A stretch of 64,000 nt of DNA. Origin: an uncultured Planctomycetaceae bacterium. Its GTDB lineage: Bacteria > Planctomycetota > Planctomycetia > Planctomycetales > Planctomycetaceae. Of this stretch, positions 8,803 through 18,140 are shown one piece after another. The stretch spans positions 1 through 64,000 of the forward strand of contig CAIOKE010000173.1 of NCBI GenBank assembly GCA_903858815.1, in the 5' to 3' direction. Positions within the stretch are counted from its first letter, which is position 1; every line of letters begins with the position of its first letter. The notes under the pieces were generated by a model. It saw only the letters and a program-made list of their open reading frames with translations, ran no database searches and was not told where the DNA came from. The position numbers were made by a program, and so were the translations under genes.

Positions 8803-9298
8803 TTCCTGATTCCCCAAACCATGCACCGACGCCACTTCCCGGATCCACCCCACGGTTTCTAGTGCATGAAATTGTCAGCCGCAACCACAGCAAAGCAGCC
8901 TCCAACCAGAACCGGGTGGCCCCGCCGATTGTCTGTCATATTCTGCAATTCACGCCGGATTCGCAGATAAACGATTCCTTGACTGCAGGTGTTGCCGCAG
9001 CGCGACAAATCGTCACGTCTGACACTCCCTCACACAAATCTGACAACTAGTATACAGGGCGTCTTGTGTTACCCCCCGTGCTTAATATACTTCACACACT
9101 ACTCACTCCCGGATTGGCATCCGGAATTCACGATCCTGCATCGCCCTGAAATCTCTCACTTTGAAAGACTCAGGGAATCGTTACACTCCCGTTCTTCAGG
9201 TACGTCCTTCACGGCAGTAGGGAATCGGCCGTTATTTGGTTTTGGGATTCCTGAACACTATGTAATTCCGGAATCCTGTCTTTCAGGAGTTTTCTCCA
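8803..9298. other. Divergent intergenic region between secretion operon and recA
   Basis: No gene is seen. The region holds the 5' ends of both the minus-strand operon and recA. A GGGTGGCCCC motif lies at 8914-8923. A TTGACT near 8978 and CTAGTATACAG near 9048 are possible promoter or operator elements, but I cannot recognise a defined LexA box for this phylum. The recA ribosome-binding site (CAGGAG, near 9283-9288) is clear. Confidence 0.5.
8911..8923. repeat. Dispersed GGGTGGCCCC motif
   Basis: ACCGGGTGGCCCC is the core shared with the copies at 12.05, 12.45 and 12.67 kb. Here only the core is conserved; the ACAACCACT flank is not adjacent. It is non-coding. Confidence 0.4.
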
Positions 9299-10384
9299 AT
9301 GGCCGCAAAAACACCTCGTAAATCAACCCCCGCCAAGCCACAGAGCGAACAGCATCTCATGCTGGAAAATGCTGTCGGACAGATTGAAAAAATGTTCGGC
9401 AAAGGCTCCATCATGAAATTGGATGCCACCGAGCAGGTCGGTGGATTCCCCGGCATTTCTGCCGGGGCTCTGTCCCTCGACATTGCGCTCGGAGGCCGTG
9501 GCTTTCCTCAGGGGCGTATCATTGAATTATTCGGACCGGAATCCAGCGGCAAAACGACGCTCGCTCTGCATGCCATCGCCAGTGCTCAGAAAGCCGGGGG
9601 TATTGCTGCATTTATCGATGCTGAACATGCTCTTGATCCCCAGTGGGCCAGAAAGCTGGGAGTAAATCTTGAGGAGTTGCTGGTCAGTCAGCCTTCTTAC
9701 GGTGAAGAGGGACTGCAAATTGCAGAAATGCTGGTGAAATCCAACTCTGTCGACATCATTGTCATCGACTCAGTAGCCGCCCTCGTCCCGAAAGCGGAAC
9801 TGGATGGCGAGATCGGGGACTCTCATGTGGGCTTGCAGGCACGCATGATGAGCCAGGCAATGCGTAAACTCACCGGCGTCATTGCTCGAGCTCGGGCCAC
9901 CGTAATCTTCATCAACCAGATTCGCGAGAAGATTGGAGTGATGTTCGGTAGCCCTGAGACCACACCCGGCGGGCGGGCGCTCAAATTCTACAGTTCCTGC
10001 CGGCTTGATGTACGACGAATCAATCAGCTCAAAGAGGGCGAAAACACGATTGGCATGCGTATGCGAGTCAAGATCGTGAAGAACAAGGTTGCTCCGCCGT
10101 TCCGTGTGGCAGAATTCGACATGTACAGCACACACGGCATCAGCTACGAGGCCGACCTGCTGGATCTTGCAGCAGAAAATAAGGTTGTGGATCGTAGTGG
10201 CAGCTGGTTCACATTCGGCAGCACAAAGCTTGGCCAGGGACGGGATCGGGCACGAGTCTTCCTGGAAGAGAATCCCGCTATTGCGGCGGAAATCAAAGAA
10301 CGCGTACTGACAGTCAAAAACCTGAGCTCTGTGGCTGGTGTTGCAGCGGAAGCCGAAGCGGCGGCGGAAGCAGACGACGAATGA
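9299..10384 (+). CDS. recA: Recombinase A
   Basis: A 361-aa RecA, of normal length. RecA polymerises on single-stranded DNA, drives homologous strand exchange and stimulates LexA self-cleavage. Visible hallmarks are Walker [11 protein letters not shown] (about residues 80-89), the EHALDP loop, Walker [16 protein letters not shown], loop L1/L2 regions ([16 protein letters not shown] and [20 protein letters not shown]) and [14 protein letters not shown]. The C-terminus is acidic ([11 protein letters not shown]), as in other RecA proteins. The ATG has a strong CAGGAG ribosome-binding site ten bases upstream. It is monocistronic, with a strong hairpin just downstream. Confidence 0.98.
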   Translation: MAAKTPRKSTPAKPQSEQHLMLENAVGQIEKMFGKGSIMKLDATEQVGGFPGISAGALSLDIALGGRGFPQGRIIELFGPESSGKTTLALHAIASAQKAGGIAAFIDAEHALDPQWARKLGVNLEELLVSQPSYGEEGLQIAEMLVKSNSVDIIVIDSVAALVPKAELDGEIGDSHVGLQARMMSQAMRKLTGVIARARATVIFINQIREKIGVMFGSPETTPGGRALKFYSSCRLDVRRINQLKEGENTIGMRMRVKIVKNKVAPPFRVAEFDMYSTHGISYEADLLDLAAENKVVDRSGSWFTFGSTKLGQGRDRARVFLEENPAIAAEIKERVLTVKNLSSVAGVAAEAEAAAEADDE

Positions 10385-10401
10385 ACCGCCTGTAACCAGA
10401 C

Positions 10402-10432
10402 GGCCATTCGCAGTCTCTGACTGCGAATGGCC
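10402..10432 (+). terminator. Hairpin after recA, likely terminator
   Basis: A perfect 14-bp stem (GGCCATTCGCAGTC with GACTGCGAATGGCC) with a 3-base TCT loop lies 17 bases after the recA stop. The U-tract is weak (CTCAGGACTTTCC), so it may be an inefficient or factor-assisted terminator. Confidence 0.65.
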
Positions 10433-10538
10433 TCAGGACTTTCCCGTCAAAGCAGTCTCATAGCAGTGTCATTGCCTGGAGCAAAAGTGGGCATGGAGGC
10501 ATAGTGGACCTCGCATCCTGACCAAAGGAGCATCTGCT

Positions 10539-11585
10539 GTGGCTCGAATTAATCGTCGCCTCGTCCTGTCAGAGACCGAAATCCAGACCGTAAAATGTGT
10601 GAACCGTTGTGTTCGCCGAGCATTTCTTTGTGGCGATGACCCCCTGACCGGGCGGAATCTGGACCATCGAAAAGTCTGGATCCGCGATCGATTGGCCTTC
10701 CTCGCCGGCATTTTTTCGATCGATATCCTTTCGTATTCTGTGCTTTCCGATCAGCTGACCCTGACACTTCGCAGCCGACCGGATATCGCTGGTCAATGGG
10801 ACGACCTCGATGTGGCGAAACGCTGGTGGAGGCTTTTCCCCCAACGGCGTCTTCAGGATGGCACTCCGGACCAGCCCACGGATCTGGAACTGCGGGTACT
10901 TGTCGCCAGAGTTGCAGAGTTGCGTCCCCGACTGTCCAGCATTTCGTGGTTCATGCGATGCACGTCTGAAGTCATTGCTCGCTGGGCAAACGCTGAGGAT
11001 CAGTGCACCGGGCGATTCTGGGAAGGTCGATTCAAATGCACAGTCCTGAATGACGAGGCCGCGATACTTGGCAGTTTAGTTCATGTCGATCTCCTCGCGA
11101 TCCAAAGGGGCTTCGCGAAATCGCCGGAAGAATCCACATTTACGGGCCTGAATGATCGTATCCGTGACGCACTGAATCAGTCGACACGAACTGCTGCAGC
11201 GAATACTGGACCTGAACAGCCTGTAGCTCGTTCCGCTGACTGGCTGTCTCCAATGAAAGGCAGTGATGCTCCGTCGGCATCGACTTCCGCCAGTGCATTT
11301 CCGCAACGGAGAGCCTCAGATCGCTGCTGCGTCGACGTTTCTCTCAACGACTACCGACATTTGGCCGAGTGGACTCTGGAATGCATCCGTGTTGGTGGAC
11401 CAATCTGCGTCCAGGAATTAGAGCCGCAGATCCTGCGGCGTTTGCAACTCGATGGCCCAGCGTGGCTCACACTGTTCAGTAGTTTCTCCAGACGTCGCAG
11501 GTGCTCCTTTCCAATAAATCAGATATTCCAGACCGGTGCCCCCGGCCCGGTTGCAGGAATCAGGGGAAACCCGATCGACCGTTAA
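10539..11585 (+). CDS. RayT/Y1-transposase-like protein with altered catalytic motif
   Basis: A 348-aa protein starting at GTG with AAGGAG eight bases upstream. It resembles planctomycete proteins of the REP-associated tyrosine transposase (IS200-like, Y1) superfamily. YSVLSDQLTLTLRSRPD aligns with the usual Y-x-VMSNH-x-H-LVLR-x-RPD, and DQCTGRFWEGRFKCTVLNDEAAIL followed by a V-DL segment matches the family's C-terminal half. The two HUH histidines are replaced by Gln and Thr (residues 72 and 74). The segment usually reading Y-VDLNP-RAG reads HVDLLAIQRG, so the conserved Tyr is also lost. The reading frame is intact with a good ribosome-binding site, suggesting a retained non-transposing protein. 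No flanking inverted repeats or REP sequences are evident. Confidence 0.7.
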   Translation: MARINRRLVLSETEIQTVKCVNRCVRRAFLCGDDPLTGRNLDHRKVWIRDRLAFLAGIFSIDILSYSVLSDQLTLTLRSRPDIAGQWDDLDVAKRWWRLFPQRRLQDGTPDQPTDLELRVLVARVAELRPRLSSISWFMRCTSEVIARWANAEDQCTGRFWEGRFKCTVLNDEAAILGSLVHVDLLAIQRGFAKSPEESTFTGLNDRIRDALNQSTRTAAANTGPEQPVARSADWLSPMKGSDAPSASTSASAFPQRRASDRCCVDVSLNDYRHLAEWTLECIRVGGPICVQELEPQILRRLQLDGPAWLTLFSSFSRRRRCSFPINQIFQTGAPGPVAGIRGNPIDR

Positions 11586-11797
11586 CTGCAGACACGTGGC
11601 TGGTGCAAACCTCCTCAACCTGCAACCGCTGCTGTCACACAGTCTGCCAACTGACAGATTCCGCTGGACGTTCAGACGGAACCCACTGTGTCCACGTGTT
11701 TTCTGCCTGCCGCGCACAGAATTCGCCCGCACCTCGTTGTGCTTGTCTGTCACACCCGCCCCGCTGCTGTGTGATCTGCCCACCACGAGTGAAAGTC

Positions 11798-11819
11798 ATC
11801 CGATGATCAATCATCGGAT
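11798..11819. repeat. Perfect palindromic hairpin
   Basis: ATCCGATGAT pairs exactly with ATCATCGGAT across a two-base CA loop. No T-tract follows on either side, so it does not look like an intrinsic terminator. It could be a protein-binding palindrome or a repeat remnant. Confidence 0.55.
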
Positions 11820-12044
11820 CCTCCTGCCGGCCAGTACGCTTTCCGCCCGCCCCAGCCATCAGACGCGCAGTTCAGAGCCGACTTCGCCAACATCAGCAGG
11901 CCACTACGCCCACGATCCGTATGCCTACTGCCACCGCATGGCACGGAACCATTTGCTTCCCCCCCCAAACAGACAAGCCGGTCGAGTCGCGTCATGCAGT
12001 ACCCCCTGCAACAACCTCCAGAAACGCCCCAAACATCGCATCAT

Positions 12045-12070
12045 CAACTACCCCTGCTGGGTGGCCCCTT
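12045..12070. repeat. Dispersed GGGTGGCCCC repeat copy
   Basis: CAACTACCCCTGCTGGGTGG followed by CCCCTT shares CAAC-AC-CTGCTGGGTGGCCCC with the copy at 12661-12683, with small changes. Orientation is taken as the plus-strand reading. Confidence 0.5.
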
Positions 12071-12441
12071 CTGTCCTGTCCCATTCCCTTAATGCGAATC
12101 ATGAATCTCGCCAAAGCCACTTCGCGATCAATCCGCACATCCACCACCATTGGATGTCCCCGGTATTCCGTATCACTGAGCGCACCAGAAACTCGCTCGA
12201 GGCTTCGTGTCAGATCCTTGCACGACGTCTTAAAAGCGATGCCTGTCACCGAGTCGTACGGTTCAATCAAACACTATCGAAGTGTCAGCGTTGTGGGAAA
12301 TCCTCAGGCGATTTCACCAAAATGCGGCACTGCCGGAACCAACCCCGCTCCGAAGATCCGCTTTGAGAGCCTTCAGCTGAATTACTGAGAATCCTCCAGC
12401 AACAGACCACTCACAGGCAGTAGTGTCCTCTGTTCAAGTGA

Positions 12442-12464
12442 ACAACCACTACCGGGTGGCCCCA
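12442..12464. repeat. Dispersed GGGTGGCCCC repeat copy
   Basis: ACAACCACTACCGGGTGGCC followed by CCA. It is identical to the copy at 12661-12683 except at two positions within ACTACC/ACTGCT. The spacing to that copy is 219 bp. Confidence 0.6.
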
Positions 12465-12660
12465 TTTTTGATGGCAAGCCTGAGGCCGGCGTCCCAAGGA
12501 CAGTCCTCAGTCATCAGGAAGAGGCAACAAGAGGTCCGTTGAGCACTCGTTATTGCGCAAGGTGTGCTCATTGAATCTCTTGTTGGCAGTTGCCCACCAG
12601 ACTGTTTGTTCAGGAAACACTGAGCGAGTCGATTACTAACTGCCGGCTGCTCTATATTCG

Positions 12661-12683
12661 ACAACCACTGCTGGGTGGCCCCA
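12661..12683. repeat. Dispersed GGGTGGCCCC repeat copy
   Basis: ACAACCACTGCTGGGTGGCC followed by CCA. It is near-identical to 12442-12464 over 23 bp, in the same orientation, and non-coding. Confidence 0.6.
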
Positions 12684-12828
12684 CGACAGTTCGCACACTG
12701 GTTGCCTGCGTACATGCCCCCACCCAAATCTCCCACCCCCACCCCACCAAATCCCGCAACACTCAAACACAACCCCACCCGCATTCCCCCCCACAAATAC
12801 ACAGCCCCTGACACCCGAACACCCAATG

Positions 12829-12855
12829 AAAAAGGGGCATCATTGCTGATGCCCC
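12829..12855 (-). terminator. Intrinsic terminator of the parvulin-like gene
   Basis: Read on the minus strand, a perfect 9-bp stem (GGGGCATCA with TGATGCCCC) and 4-base loop are followed by TTTTTCATT. It lies about 30 bases after the stop codon of the minus-strand gene ending at 12884, a textbook rho-independent terminator. Confidence 0.92.
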
Positions 12856-12883
12856 TCGTGAATTCTCGCGATTCAAAACAGAA

Positions 12884-13918
12884 TCACTGCTCTGTCGAAG
12901 ATGCCTGCTCCACCGCACCTCGAGATTCCCCTGTCAGGAAATTGTCGACACGAGCACTCTCCTGCAGCTTCTCAAATGTCTCACCGACCATCCGCTGCAC
13001 TTCTCGCTCCGTCAAATCGGCGTGCAACTGAGCCTCCACGTCCGCCATGTCATGCTCCACTGGTTCCGTCAGGCCCTCAAACTTCAGAATCGCATACTGA
13101 CTGGGGCCCACCTGCACTACGCCGGATAGTTCGCCAGGCTGCTTCACGCGAAAAGCTGCAGCACGCAGGTTTTCGTGAGCTCCCGAATTCCTGCGAATCG
13201 GAGGTATCACACCACCCAGAGCCCGACTGTTCGGCTCCATCGAATAATCGCGAGCCAGACTTTCGAAGTCGTCCGGATTGTTCTTAGCCTTTTCCCAGAT
13301 CTCAGTCGCTCGCCGCACGTTGTCGAGCACAATCATCCGCGCCTTGACTCGCGGACCATAATTGTCCTCATACGCCTCCTGAATCATTTCCCGTGTAATC
13401 GTCACATCGCGCCCCGCCAGTTTCCGCAAAGCCAGCATCGGCCAGATCACGTCGCGACGATACTGCTGCGGTGTCAGATTCCGTTCTGCCTCCAGCATCT
13501 TGTACCACTGGTCCAGAGCCAGTCCGAATTTCTTCGAAATCTCCAGAATCTCCTGATCCACTTCCGACTCAGTTACCGTCAAACCACGGCGCGAACATTC
13601 CTGCTGAATGATCACCCGATTGATCATATTCTCCAGCACTTCCCGCCCATGACGCTCAACACATTCGCGAGCCAGTGCATCCCACGTAATGGCCTCACCA
13701 TTCACTCGAGCATAGGATGGCCTCGTCGCATCGGGAGATTCGGCCGTCACATTCGCTCGCCCCGGTTGTTCCGCCGCCTGTCCACTCCGCGCACGCCACA
13801 CCTGCATGCCGACTCCGCCAGCCAGCAGAATCATCAAGGTGCCACCAAACAGCAGTCCGAAACGGCCGGGACGAGTCGCAGTGGGTGCAATAACAGGAGC
13901 TGGGACCTGGTCTTCCAT
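12884..13918 (-). CDS. Membrane-anchored parvulin/SurA-like protein (PpiC family)
   Basis: About 344 aa from the ATG at 13916-13918, preceded by CCGGAG eight bases upstream. A hydrophobic N-terminal segment (FGLLFGGTLMILLAGGVGMQVW, about residues 20-41) anchors it in the membrane with the rest outside the cytoplasm. A SurA-N-like helical region follows (VNGEAITWDALARECVERHG... LENMINRVIIQQE), then a parvulin domain (about 190-300: DFESLARDYSMEPNSRALGGVIPP, VQVGPSQYAILKFEG). The usual parvulin His positions, in A-x-HIL and Y-HI-K-type motifs, read ARMIV and QYAILKF, so prolyl-isomerase activity is doubtful. It is more probably an extracytoplasmic folding chaperone. It is divergent from gyrA, with its own terminator. 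Confidence 0.83.
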   Translation of the reverse strand: MEDQVPAPVIAPTATRPGRFGLLFGGTLMILLAGGVGMQVWRARSGQAAEQPGRANVTAESPDATRPSYARVNGEAITWDALARECVERHGREVLENMINRVIIQQECSRRGLTVTESEVDQEILEISKKFGLALDQWYKMLEAERNLTPQQYRRDVIWPMLALRKLAGRDVTITREMIQEAYEDNYGPRVKARMIVLDNVRRATEIWEKAKNNPDDFESLARDYSMEPNSRALGGVIPPIRRNSGAHENLRAAAFRVKQPGELSGVVQVGPSQYAILKFEGLTEPVEHDMADVEAQLHADLTEREVQRMVGETFEKLQESARVDNFLTGESRGAVEQASSTEQ

Positions 13919-14095
13919 GACGAGACTCCGGAGTTTCAGAAGAATGACCGCGGGCTGCCGTGACATCCTGAGTGGCAGCAAACACTACGCCCGACATCGC
14001 ATTGAACGTCAGGCCCCCCGCATCACGGCGTTATACGGGTTTTTTCAAAAAATCGTCAAGTTCGCTTTTTGGCTCAATCTCACATCAGTCAGTGT

Positions 14096-14123
14096 TTGAG
14101 AAACCGCCGTTTTCTGCTATACT
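14096..14123 (+). promoter_or_regulatory. Candidate sigma-70-type promoter for gyrA
   Basis: TTGAGA (14096-14101), a 16-base spacer and TATACT (14118-14123). It would give a transcript leader of about 105 bases before the TTG start of gyrA. Confidence 0.6.
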
Positions 14124-14235
14124 TCAGATTCGCGACAAGTCTGCCGTAAAGTGTTATTTCATCAAGTGTTACGCGTGGTGCCCGGACGCACCTCGAAAAA
14201 TCCCGCGGCAGACCACCAATCAGGAGTGCTTCAGC

Positions 14236-17031
14236 TTGTCTACAGACGGTTCTGCGGGCGATTCTTCAGCCTCAACTGATGTACGTGTGTTTCGGACCGA
14301 CATCCAGTCGGAAATGCAGACCAGTTACCTGACTTACGCGATGAGCGTGATCATCAGTCGGGCGCTGCCGGACGTTCGAGACGGCCTGAAACCGTCCCAA
14401 CGACGAATTCTTGTGGCGATGAACGACCTGAATCTCAGCCCCGGAGCCGGCCGCAAGAAATGCGCAAAGATCGCCGGGGACACCAGCGGCAACTATCATC
14501 CGCACGGTGAAGGTGCCATCTATCCGGCTCTGGTCCGAATGGCTCAGGACTGGGTCATGCGAGAAGTCCTGATCGACAAACAAGGCAACTTCGGTTCGCT
14601 TGCCGGATTGCCCCCGGCAGCCATGCGTTACACCGAAGCCAGGCTTTCAACCGCCGCCGCAGAGATGCTGCGCGATCTGGATCGAGAAACCGTCGATTTT
14701 GCGCCAACTTACGACAACGACAGACTTGAACCTGTTGTCCTGCCCGCAAGGTTTCCCAATCTGCTGGTGAATGGATCCAATGGTATAGCTGTGGGGATGG
14801 CAACCAGCATTCCGCCTCACAACATGGCTGAAGTCTGTGAAGCCGTCATTCGCGTGATTGATCGCCCCGACGTCACACTGGACGAACTTCTGGACGTCAT
14901 GCCCGGCCCGGATTTTCCGACCGGGGGAATTATCTGCGGCTGCATGGGCATTCGCCAGGCATATCTCACGGGTCGTTCCACGCTCACACTCCGGTCCAGG
15001 ACTCACTTCGAAACTGAAAAGAATTCCGACGTCATCGTGGTCACCGAAATCCCCTACATGGAGACTCGGGATCGCATCCGTGAAAAACTGGAACTGCTCG
15101 TCGCGGAAGAACGCATCAAAGGGATTTCGCGAATTGTCGACCTGACGGACCGCAACGTCCCCCCGTGGCAGGTACGTCTGCACATTGTGTTGAAACGCGA
15201 TGCCGATAAGGACGTGGTACTCAATCAGTTGTTTCAGTTTTCGCCACTTCAGGCAACGGTCAGCGTCATCCTGCTGGCGCTGGATGGAAACCGCCCGCAG
15301 CTGATGACCGTGCGTGTGCTGCTGGATGCTTTCATTCGTCATCGAGTGGACGTCATTCGGCGGCGTACCGAGTTTTTGCTCAGAGAAGCTCGAAAACGCA
15401 AACACACCGTCGAAGGTCTGCTGCTGGCTCAAACGGATATCGATCGCATCATCAAAACCATTCGCGACTCTGCCAGCCGTGCCGCAGCCAAAGATGCTCT
15501 GCAGCTGGTCGCAGTCCCGGCCCCGCTGGTCTCGCGAGCCCTCGGTGACTCCGGTTTTGCCTCATACGTTGCCGAAAACGGCGATGCCTCGGAGTACTTC
15601 CTGTCCGCGAATCAGGCTGAAGCAATTGTCTCGATGCAGTTGGGCTCACTGGCTAACCTTGAGCGTGAGAAGCTGGCGGCCGAGCACCAGCATCTGCTGG
15701 AAAACATCGCCGAATACCTGCGATTACTCTCAGACGAAGCCCATCTTCGCGCGGTCGTTCGCGGTGATATGGAAGAGCTGCGAGCCCGCTTCCCGGATCG
15801 TCGCCGCACCACAATCTCCGAAGAAGAGCTCGGCGACTACGACAAGGAAGCATTGATCGCTGAACAACCCATGGTCGTCACACTGTCACAGCGTGGCTAC
15901 ATCAAGCGAGTCCCACTGGACGTCTATGAGGCTCAGAATCGCGGTGGTAAGGGCATTCGCGGTGCTGCCACGGACGAAGAAGACCCAATCGCTCATCTGT
16001 TCGTCTCCAGTACTCACGATTTCCTGCTGTTCTTCACGGATCGCGGACGCGTCCATTGGATCAAGGTCTATGATCTTCCCATGCAGGCGCGCACGGGCAA
16101 GGGTCGAGCACTGGCGAACCTGCTGGAATTTGACGAGGGTGAGACGGTGGCCAACTGTTTCAACGTGCGATACTTCCCCGACGAAAAATATCTCGTTATC
16201 GCGACTCGTCAGGGCATCATCAAGAAGACAGCCCTGTCGGCCTATGGTCGACCGATGAAAGGTGGCATTATCGCCATTCGACTGGACGATGGCGATGCCC
16301 TGATCGATGTCCGCATTGTGGAAGGTGACCAGGATCTGGTGCTGTCAACATCGGGCGGCATGGCAATTCGTTTTAATCACGAAGATGTGCGTCCCATGGG
16401 CCGTGCCACGCGCGGTGTGAAAGGTATTACGCTGTCCCGTGATGAAACAGTTGTGGGGATGGTTGTCGCCGATTCTGATCGAACTCTGTTGAGCATTTGC
16501 GAGCAGGGGTATGGCAAGCGGACTCCATTCGGCATTGCTGAGCCAGCGTCTTCAGAGCAACCTCTTCCGGAAGATGGTATGGCTGTTGCCGAGGAGCTTG
16601 CTGTTCCCGACTCATCTGAGGAGGCCACCGATGAATCAACTCCGGGTGGCAACATGCGATATCGTCGTCAGCGGCGTGGCGGTAAAGGTCTGCGAGACAT
16701 CAAAACAACGACTCGTAACGGACGCGTTGTGGATGTCCTGTCGGTCGCCGATGATGATGAAGTTCTGATGGTCACATCGCGAGGAAAGATTCAGCGTGTG
16801 CGAGCGTCGGATATCAGTACCATCGGTCGCAATACACAGGGTGTTCGCATCATCCGTCTTGACGAAGGTGATTCACTGACATCCTGTGCAGTGATACCCG
16901 GAGATGTTGTTGTAGAGGCAGCGGCAAAGGCTGCGGCCTCTGCCGCAATTTCAGCGGCGCCCACTGGCGTTCAACCACCTGCAGCTCTGCCCGGGCCTGA
17001 AGTATCGCCAGAGGGCGATGAATCAACCTGA
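14236..17031 (+). CDS. gyrA: DNA gyrase subunit A
   Basis: About 931 aa. The start is taken as TTG 14236-14238, nine bases after AGGAG; the longer frame back to 13972 crosses the promoter and is non-coding. GyrA cleaves and rejoins DNA in the A2B2 gyrase that introduces negative supercoils. It shows [17 protein letters not shown], the breakage-reunion core, and the catalytic Tyr132 in [11 protein letters not shown]. The C-terminal beta-pinwheel starts about residue 545, with a GyrA-box-like QNRGGKGI near 567. Later blades carry an acidic insertion (about 765-805, rich in Glu, Ser and Pro) followed by a second box-like QRRGGKGL near 811. gyrB is not in the window. The 3' end overlaps the convergent methyltransferase gene by about 60 bp. 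Confidence 0.95.
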   Translation: MSTDGSAGDSSASTDVRVFRTDIQSEMQTSYLTYAMSVIISRALPDVRDGLKPSQRRILVAMNDLNLSPGAGRKKCAKIAGDTSGNYHPHGEGAIYPALVRMAQDWVMREVLIDKQGNFGSLAGLPPAAMRYTEARLSTAAAEMLRDLDRETVDFAPTYDNDRLEPVVLPARFPNLLVNGSNGIAVGMATSIPPHNMAEVCEAVIRVIDRPDVTLDELLDVMPGPDFPTGGIICGCMGIRQAYLTGRSTLTLRSRTHFETEKNSDVIVVTEIPYMETRDRIREKLELLVAEERIKGISRIVDLTDRNVPPWQVRLHIVLKRDADKDVVLNQLFQFSPLQATVSVILLALDGNRPQLMTVRVLLDAFIRHRVDVIRRRTEFLLREARKRKHTVEGLLLAQTDIDRIIKTIRDSASRAAAKDALQLVAVPAPLVSRALGDSGFASYVAENGDASEYFLSANQAEAIVSMQLGSLANLEREKLAAEHQHLLENIAEYLRLLSDEAHLRAVVRGDMEELRARFPDRRRTTISEEELGDYDKEALIAEQPMVVTLSQRGYIKRVPLDVYEAQNRGGKGIRGAATDEEDPIAHLFVSSTHDFLLFFTDRGRVHWIKVYDLPMQARTGKGRALANLLEFDEGETVANCFNVRYFPDEKYLVIATRQGIIKKTALSAYGRPMKGGIIAIRLDDGDALIDVRIVEGDQDLVLSTSGGMAIRFNHEDVRPMGRATRGVKGITLSRDETVVGMVVADSDRTLLSICEQGYGKRTPFGIAEPASSEQPLPEDGMAVAEELAVPDSSEEATDESTPGGNMRYRRQRRGGKGLRDIKTTTRNGRVVDVLSVADDDEVLMVTSRGKIQRVRASDISTIGRNTQGVRIIRLDEGDSLTSCAVIPGDVVVEAAAKAAASAAISAAPTGVQPPAALPGPEVSPEGDEST

Positions 17032-18077
17032 GCGGACAGGGGACGCCGTGCACTCACGGTTAATCCCTCGCCCTGACCACACCACGCCAGCACAATCGCA
17101 ACAGGCGCCGACAACAGCTGCAGGATCAGCCGGGGTTGCTCCGGATATCTCTGCAGCCACGCGCCTAAGCGACTGTGAGGCCGTATGCGGCGAAGGAGGT
17201 TTCCGATGCTGCCCCACAACCCGATCAAAGTCCGATGCTGCTCGATCGAGATTTCAGCAAATCCAGCCTGCTCCAGAATCAGGTGCAGACTGAGAGCATT
17301 GAAGTGCTGCAGATGACGGGGCAGGTCGAGGCAGTACCATGCTGACCCGAAGATCCTGGACTCAAGACATTCCGCATTTGGTACGCTGAAGATCAGCCGA
17401 CCGCCCGGCTTGAGAATTCTCCGCACCTCAGACAGGGTCTGCAGCGGTTGCGGGGTATGTTCCAGCACCATCCACGCAGCGACAAGATCAAGCGATTCAG
17501 AGCGCAGGTTGGCCGCTTCAAGGGTCGCTGTCAGCACCTGCAATCCGGCCGCGCGAGCAACTGCTGCCGGCCCCTCGCACATTTCGACTCCACTGACAGA
17601 CCAGCCCTGCGACTTCAGTTTCAACAGCCACGCGCCAGTAGCGCAACCCAGTTCGAGAGCCACTGGCGAAACTCCCGGAGCCGTCCGAATGGCCTCGGGC
17701 ACCGGCTGTGTTCGATCATCCATCAGCCAGTAGTAGAGACGCCTGAGTCCTGGCAGACGTCGCAATGGCAGCCACCGCAGATACCAGGGGGTGCTTTCGG
17801 CCGGCAGGCTGACAGCGCTGTCGGCTGAAGCTGCCGCAGAATTCGTCTGCAGTGCTGCAACAACAGCCTGATGCGGCGCATATCCCACGGGATAACAGTC
17901 TGCAAGACACTCGTCAGCAGGGCGCGGATTCAGATAGCGGTGATTGCAGCGATCACAGCGCACAACGGTAAAATGTCCCGGCAGGTGACAGCGAACGTCA
18001 GCAGAAGTCAACAGAGGCCGGTGGCTGACGTCGTGGCAAAGCGGGCAGGCGATGGATTTGAGCCTGAGCTCACTCAT
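16971..18077 (-). CDS. SAM-dependent methyltransferase with N-terminal zinc ribbon
   Basis: A 368-aa protein starting at ATG 18075-18077. An N-terminal CPLC...CDRC pair (about residues 11-44) suggests a zinc ribbon. A class I methyltransferase fold follows: motif [23 protein letters not shown] (motif II acidic residue), [16 protein letters not shown] (motif IV/post) and [13 protein letters not shown]. Proteins of this architecture (Methyltransf_11/23 with zinc ribbon) usually modify sugars or lipids in cell-surface pathways. The neighbouring flippase-like gene, on the same strand 63 bp upstream, supports a polysaccharide context by inference. The C-terminus overlaps the gyrA 3' end tail to tail. 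Confidence 0.85.
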   Translation of the reverse strand: MSELRLKSIACPLCHDVSHRPLLTSADVRCHLPGHFTVVRCDRCNHRYLNPRPADECLADCYPVGYAPHQAVVAALQTNSAAASADSAVSLPAESTPWYLRWLPLRRLPGLRRLYYWLMDDRTQPVPEAIRTAPGVSPVALELGCATGAWLLKLKSQGWSVSGVEMCEGPAAVARAAGLQVLTATLEAANLRSESLDLVAAWMVLEHTPQPLQTLSEVRRILKPGGRLIFSVPNAECLESRIFGSAWYCLDLPRHLQHFNALSLHLILEQAGFAEISIEQHRTLIGLWGSIGNLLRRIRPHSRLGAWLQRYPEQPRLILQLLSAPVAIVLAWCGQGEGLTVSARRPLSAQVDSSPSGDTSGPGRAAGG

Positions 18078-18140
18078 GGTCGGCTCCTGAAAATCTGTCG
18101 GCCCGGAGGCTGACAGCAGACACGCCGGAGTCTGTTCGGG

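Larger units (their letters stand above)
11586..12828. other. Long gene-poor stretch with dispersed repeats
   Basis: About 1.2 kb without a convincing gene. Open frames on both strands are compositionally odd and lack ribosome-binding sites. It contains a perfect hairpin at 11798-11819, a GGGTGGCCCC motif with flanks at 12045-12070, and two near-identical copies at 12442-12464 and 12661-12683. The C-rich run at 12715-12800 (repeated CCCCACCC) is of low complexity. It may be a graveyard of repeat insertions or decayed genes. Confidence 0.55.

Noticed and set aside
8970-9060. Possible SOS (LexA) operator before recA
   Set aside because: I do not know a validated LexA motif for this lineage, and the CTAGTATACAG element alone is too weak to call.
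11992-12270. A 92-residue minus-strand open frame that overlaps the next minus-strand frame by ATGA
   Set aside because: It looks mildly protein-like, but it begins at a TTG with no ribosome-binding site, runs through a dispersed repeat copy and resembles no family. It may be a decayed gene, but it cannot be supported.
11536-12366. A long plus-strand open frame of about 276 codons
   Set aside because: Rich in His, Pro, Ser and Arg with no domain, no ribosome-binding site, and overlapping the end of the RayT-like gene in another frame.
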